A program made the translations under genes and the position numbers. The notes below the pieces were generated by a model. That model saw only the letters and a list, made by a program, of their open reading frames with translations, did not search any database and was not told the DNA's origin. Below are positions 62,861 to 64,000 of a stretch of DNA of 64,000 nucleotides, piece after piece. The DNA is from Pseudomonas brassicacearum (lineage in GTDB: Bacteria > Pseudomonadota > Gammaproteobacteria > Pseudomonadales > Pseudomonadaceae), in assembly GCF_009601685.2 (NCBI RefSeq), contig NZ_CP045701.2, positions 1,488,001 through 1,552,000 on the forward strand, in the 5' to 3' direction. Position 1 is the first letter of the stretch. Each line of letters starts with the position of its first letter.

Positions 62861-63469
62861 ATGAATCCACGACTGAACCACCTTCGCAGCCTGCCGATGC
62901 TGGTCCTGATGCTGCTCACCACGTTGCTGGCCGGTTGCGGCATCAATAACATCCCGACCCTGGACGAACAGGCCAAGGCTGCCTGGGGCCAGGTGCAGAA
63001 CCAGTACCAGCGGCGCGCCGACCTGATTCCCAACCTGGTGGAAACCGTCAAGGGCTACGCCCAGCACGAGCAGGAAACCCTCACCGCTGTGATTGAAGCG
63101 CGGGCCAAGGCGACGTCGATCCAGGTCGACGCCAGCACCCTGGACAATCCCGAAAGACTCAAGCAGTTCCAGCAGGCCCAGGACCAGTTGAGCGGCGCGT
63201 TGAGCCGGCTGATGGTGGTGGTCGAGCGTTATCCGGACCTCAAGGCCAACCAGAATTTCCTGGCGTTGCAATCGCAGCTCGAAGGCACCGAGAACCGCAT
63301 CGCCGTGGCCCGCCGCGACTTCATCCTGGCCGTGCAGAAATACAACACCGAGATCCGCACGTTCCCGGGACGCCTGTGGCACAGCGTGCTGTACAGCGAC
63401 CTGCCGATCCGCGAAACCTTCGAGGCCACCAGCCCCAATGCCGAAAAAGCCCCTGAAGTGAAGTTCTGA
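62861..63469 (+). CDS. lemA: LemA-family lipoprotein
   Basis: A 202-residue membrane-associated protein. The start at 62861 follows AAGGGAGA and gives a signal with lipobox LAGC (Cys26). The family region 'LDEQAKAAWGQVQNQYQRRADLIPNLVETVKGYAQHEQETLTAVIEARAKA' is complete, followed by the helical 'RLMVVVERYPDLKANQNFLALQSQLEGTENRIAVARRDF'. Its function is not established. It lies before a TPM-domain gene, the usual LemA partner. A short REP palindrome is between them. Confidence 0.92.
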   Translation: MNPRLNHLRSLPMLVLMLLTTLLAGCGINNIPTLDEQAKAAWGQVQNQYQRRADLIPNLVETVKGYAQHEQETLTAVIEARAKATSIQVDASTLDNPERLKQFQQAQDQLSGALSRLMVVVERYPDLKANQNFLALQSQLEGTENRIAVARRDFILAVQKYNTEIRTFPGRLWHSVLYSDLPIRETFEATSPNAEKAPEVKF

Positions 63470-63474
63470 ACAAA

Positions 63475-63500
63475 CTGTGGGAGCGAGCTCGCTCCCACAC
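63475..63500. repeat. Short REP palindrome
   Basis: CTGTGGGAGCGAG-CTCGCTCCCACAC, a compact perfect hairpin between lemA and the TPM-domain gene. Confidence 0.8.
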
Positions 63501-63510
63501 TGGAGTTCCA

Positions 63511-64000
63511 ATGCGCGTGTTGAAATTTGGCCTGGTGCTGTTGCTCTGGGTGTTTGCCATCACGGCCCAGGCCGAGCTGAAGTTTCCGGCATTGACCGGG
63601 CGGGTGGTGGACGCCGCCCAGATGCTTGAGCCATCGGTACGCACGCAACTGCAAGCGCAGCTCAAGGCCCATGAACAGGCCACCGGCGAACAGGTCGTGG
63701 TGGTCACGCTGGCGGACCTGCAGGGCAGCAGCATCGAAGACTTCGGCTATCAACTGGGGCGCCACTGGGGCATCGGGCAGAAGGATAAAAACAACGGCGC
63801 GCTGCTGATTGTCGCCCGGGATGACCGTAAACTGCGCATCGAGGTGGGCTATGGCCTGGAAGATCGCCTGACCGACGCGCAGAGTTCGGTGATCATCAAC
63901 CAGGTGATTACCCCGGCCTTCAAGACCGGCAACTTCAACAAAGGCATCAGCGACGGCGTCGCGGCGATGCTGGTGGTGCTGGGCGGCAGCCCGTTGGATG
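63511..64000 (+). CDS. TPM-domain (YgcG-type) protein, 5' part
   Basis: The first 163 codons are visible and the frame runs off the window. The signal peptide (MRVLKFGLVLLLWVFAITAQA) precedes ELKFPALTG. The TPM domain contains 'VVDAAQMLEPSVRTQLQAQLKAHEQATGEQVVVVTLADLQGSSIEDFGYQLGRHWGIGQKDKNNGALLIVARDDRKLRIEVGYGLEDRLTD', the conserved core of the family. Partner of LemA; a C-terminal membrane segment with a Gly-rich tail is expected beyond the window. Confidence 0.9.
   Translation, partial: MRVLKFGLVLLLWVFAITAQAELKFPALTGRVVDAAQMLEPSVRTQLQAQLKAHEQATGEQVVVVTLADLQGSSIEDFGYQLGRHWGIGQKDKNNGALLIVARDDRKLRIEVGYGLEDRLTDAQSSVIINQVITPAFKTGNFNKGISDGVAAMLVVLGGSPLD

Overview
The window comes from the chromosome of a fluorescent Pseudomonas (P. 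fluorescens/P. brassicacearum-like). The evidence is high GC with strong G/C third-position bias, abundant REP sequences of the CTGTGGGAGC and GTAGGAGCTG types between genes, and gene blocks whose order matches P. aeruginosa as I remember it: icmP-bifA-sodB-argO-argP-epimerase, and pyeR-pyeM-xenB next to acpH and olsBA. All calls come from reading the sequence; no database search was run. No rRNA, tRNA, CRISPR array, prophage or insertion sequence was found.

Layout. 1-5.1 kb: the 3' end of a peptide deformylase gene, an acetyltransferase, two small Pseudomonas-type proteins, and the gluconate module gntR/gntK/gntP with three matching TAGCGCT operators and a Crc/Hfq-type A-rich motif before gntP. 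5.1-8.9 kb: alanine transaminase, a LysE-type exporter, and small stress or housekeeping proteins. 8.9-11.6 kb: a four-gene ECF42-type sigma factor cassette (SnoaL-like, DGPF/YCII, AHSA1-like, sigma) behind a promoter that looks like the sigma factor's own target. 11.8-19.3 kb: imelysin (icmP), BifA-type c-di-GMP phosphodiesterase, sodB, argO/argP, epimerase. 19.4-27.6 kb: a coiled-coil membrane protein, a double-Cache periplasmic protein, rapA, small proteins, and a Pit phosphate transporter.

27.9-40.9 kb is a nearly complete protocatechuate branch of the beta-ketoadipate pathway: pcaR, pcaK, pcaIJF, pcaHG, pcaT, pcaBDC and an OprD-family porin. Four sites resembling the PcaR operator lie before pcaR, pcaK, pcaI and the porin, which ties the porin to the regulon. 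The genes cover outer-membrane entry, inner-membrane uptake, ring cleavage (PcaHG), PcaB, PcaC, PcaD, CoA transfer (PcaIJ) and thiolysis (PcaF) to succinyl-CoA and acetyl-CoA.

40.7-42.1 kb is a gene-poor stretch holding an 837-bp inverted repeat with arms of about 300 bp. 42.1-49.3 kb has a DUF6124-type protein and an RND efflux system (emhABC/ttgABC type) with its divergent TetR repressor and a TtgR-like operator. 49.5-50.3 kb is an AT-richer island with an orphan secreted protein. 50.3-56.2 kb: xenB-pyeM-pyeR, ACP phosphodiesterase, the ornithine-lipid genes olsBA, and a reduced acyl-CoA-dehydrogenase-like protein. 56.25-56.74 kb is an array of seven 58-bp REP-derived units. 56.8-64 kb: a serine beta-lactamase-fold hydrolase, a small membrane protein, YceI, a cardiolipin-synthase-type phospholipase D, periplasmic beta-glucosidase BglX, LemA, and the 5' part of a TPM-domain (YgcG-type) protein that runs off the end.
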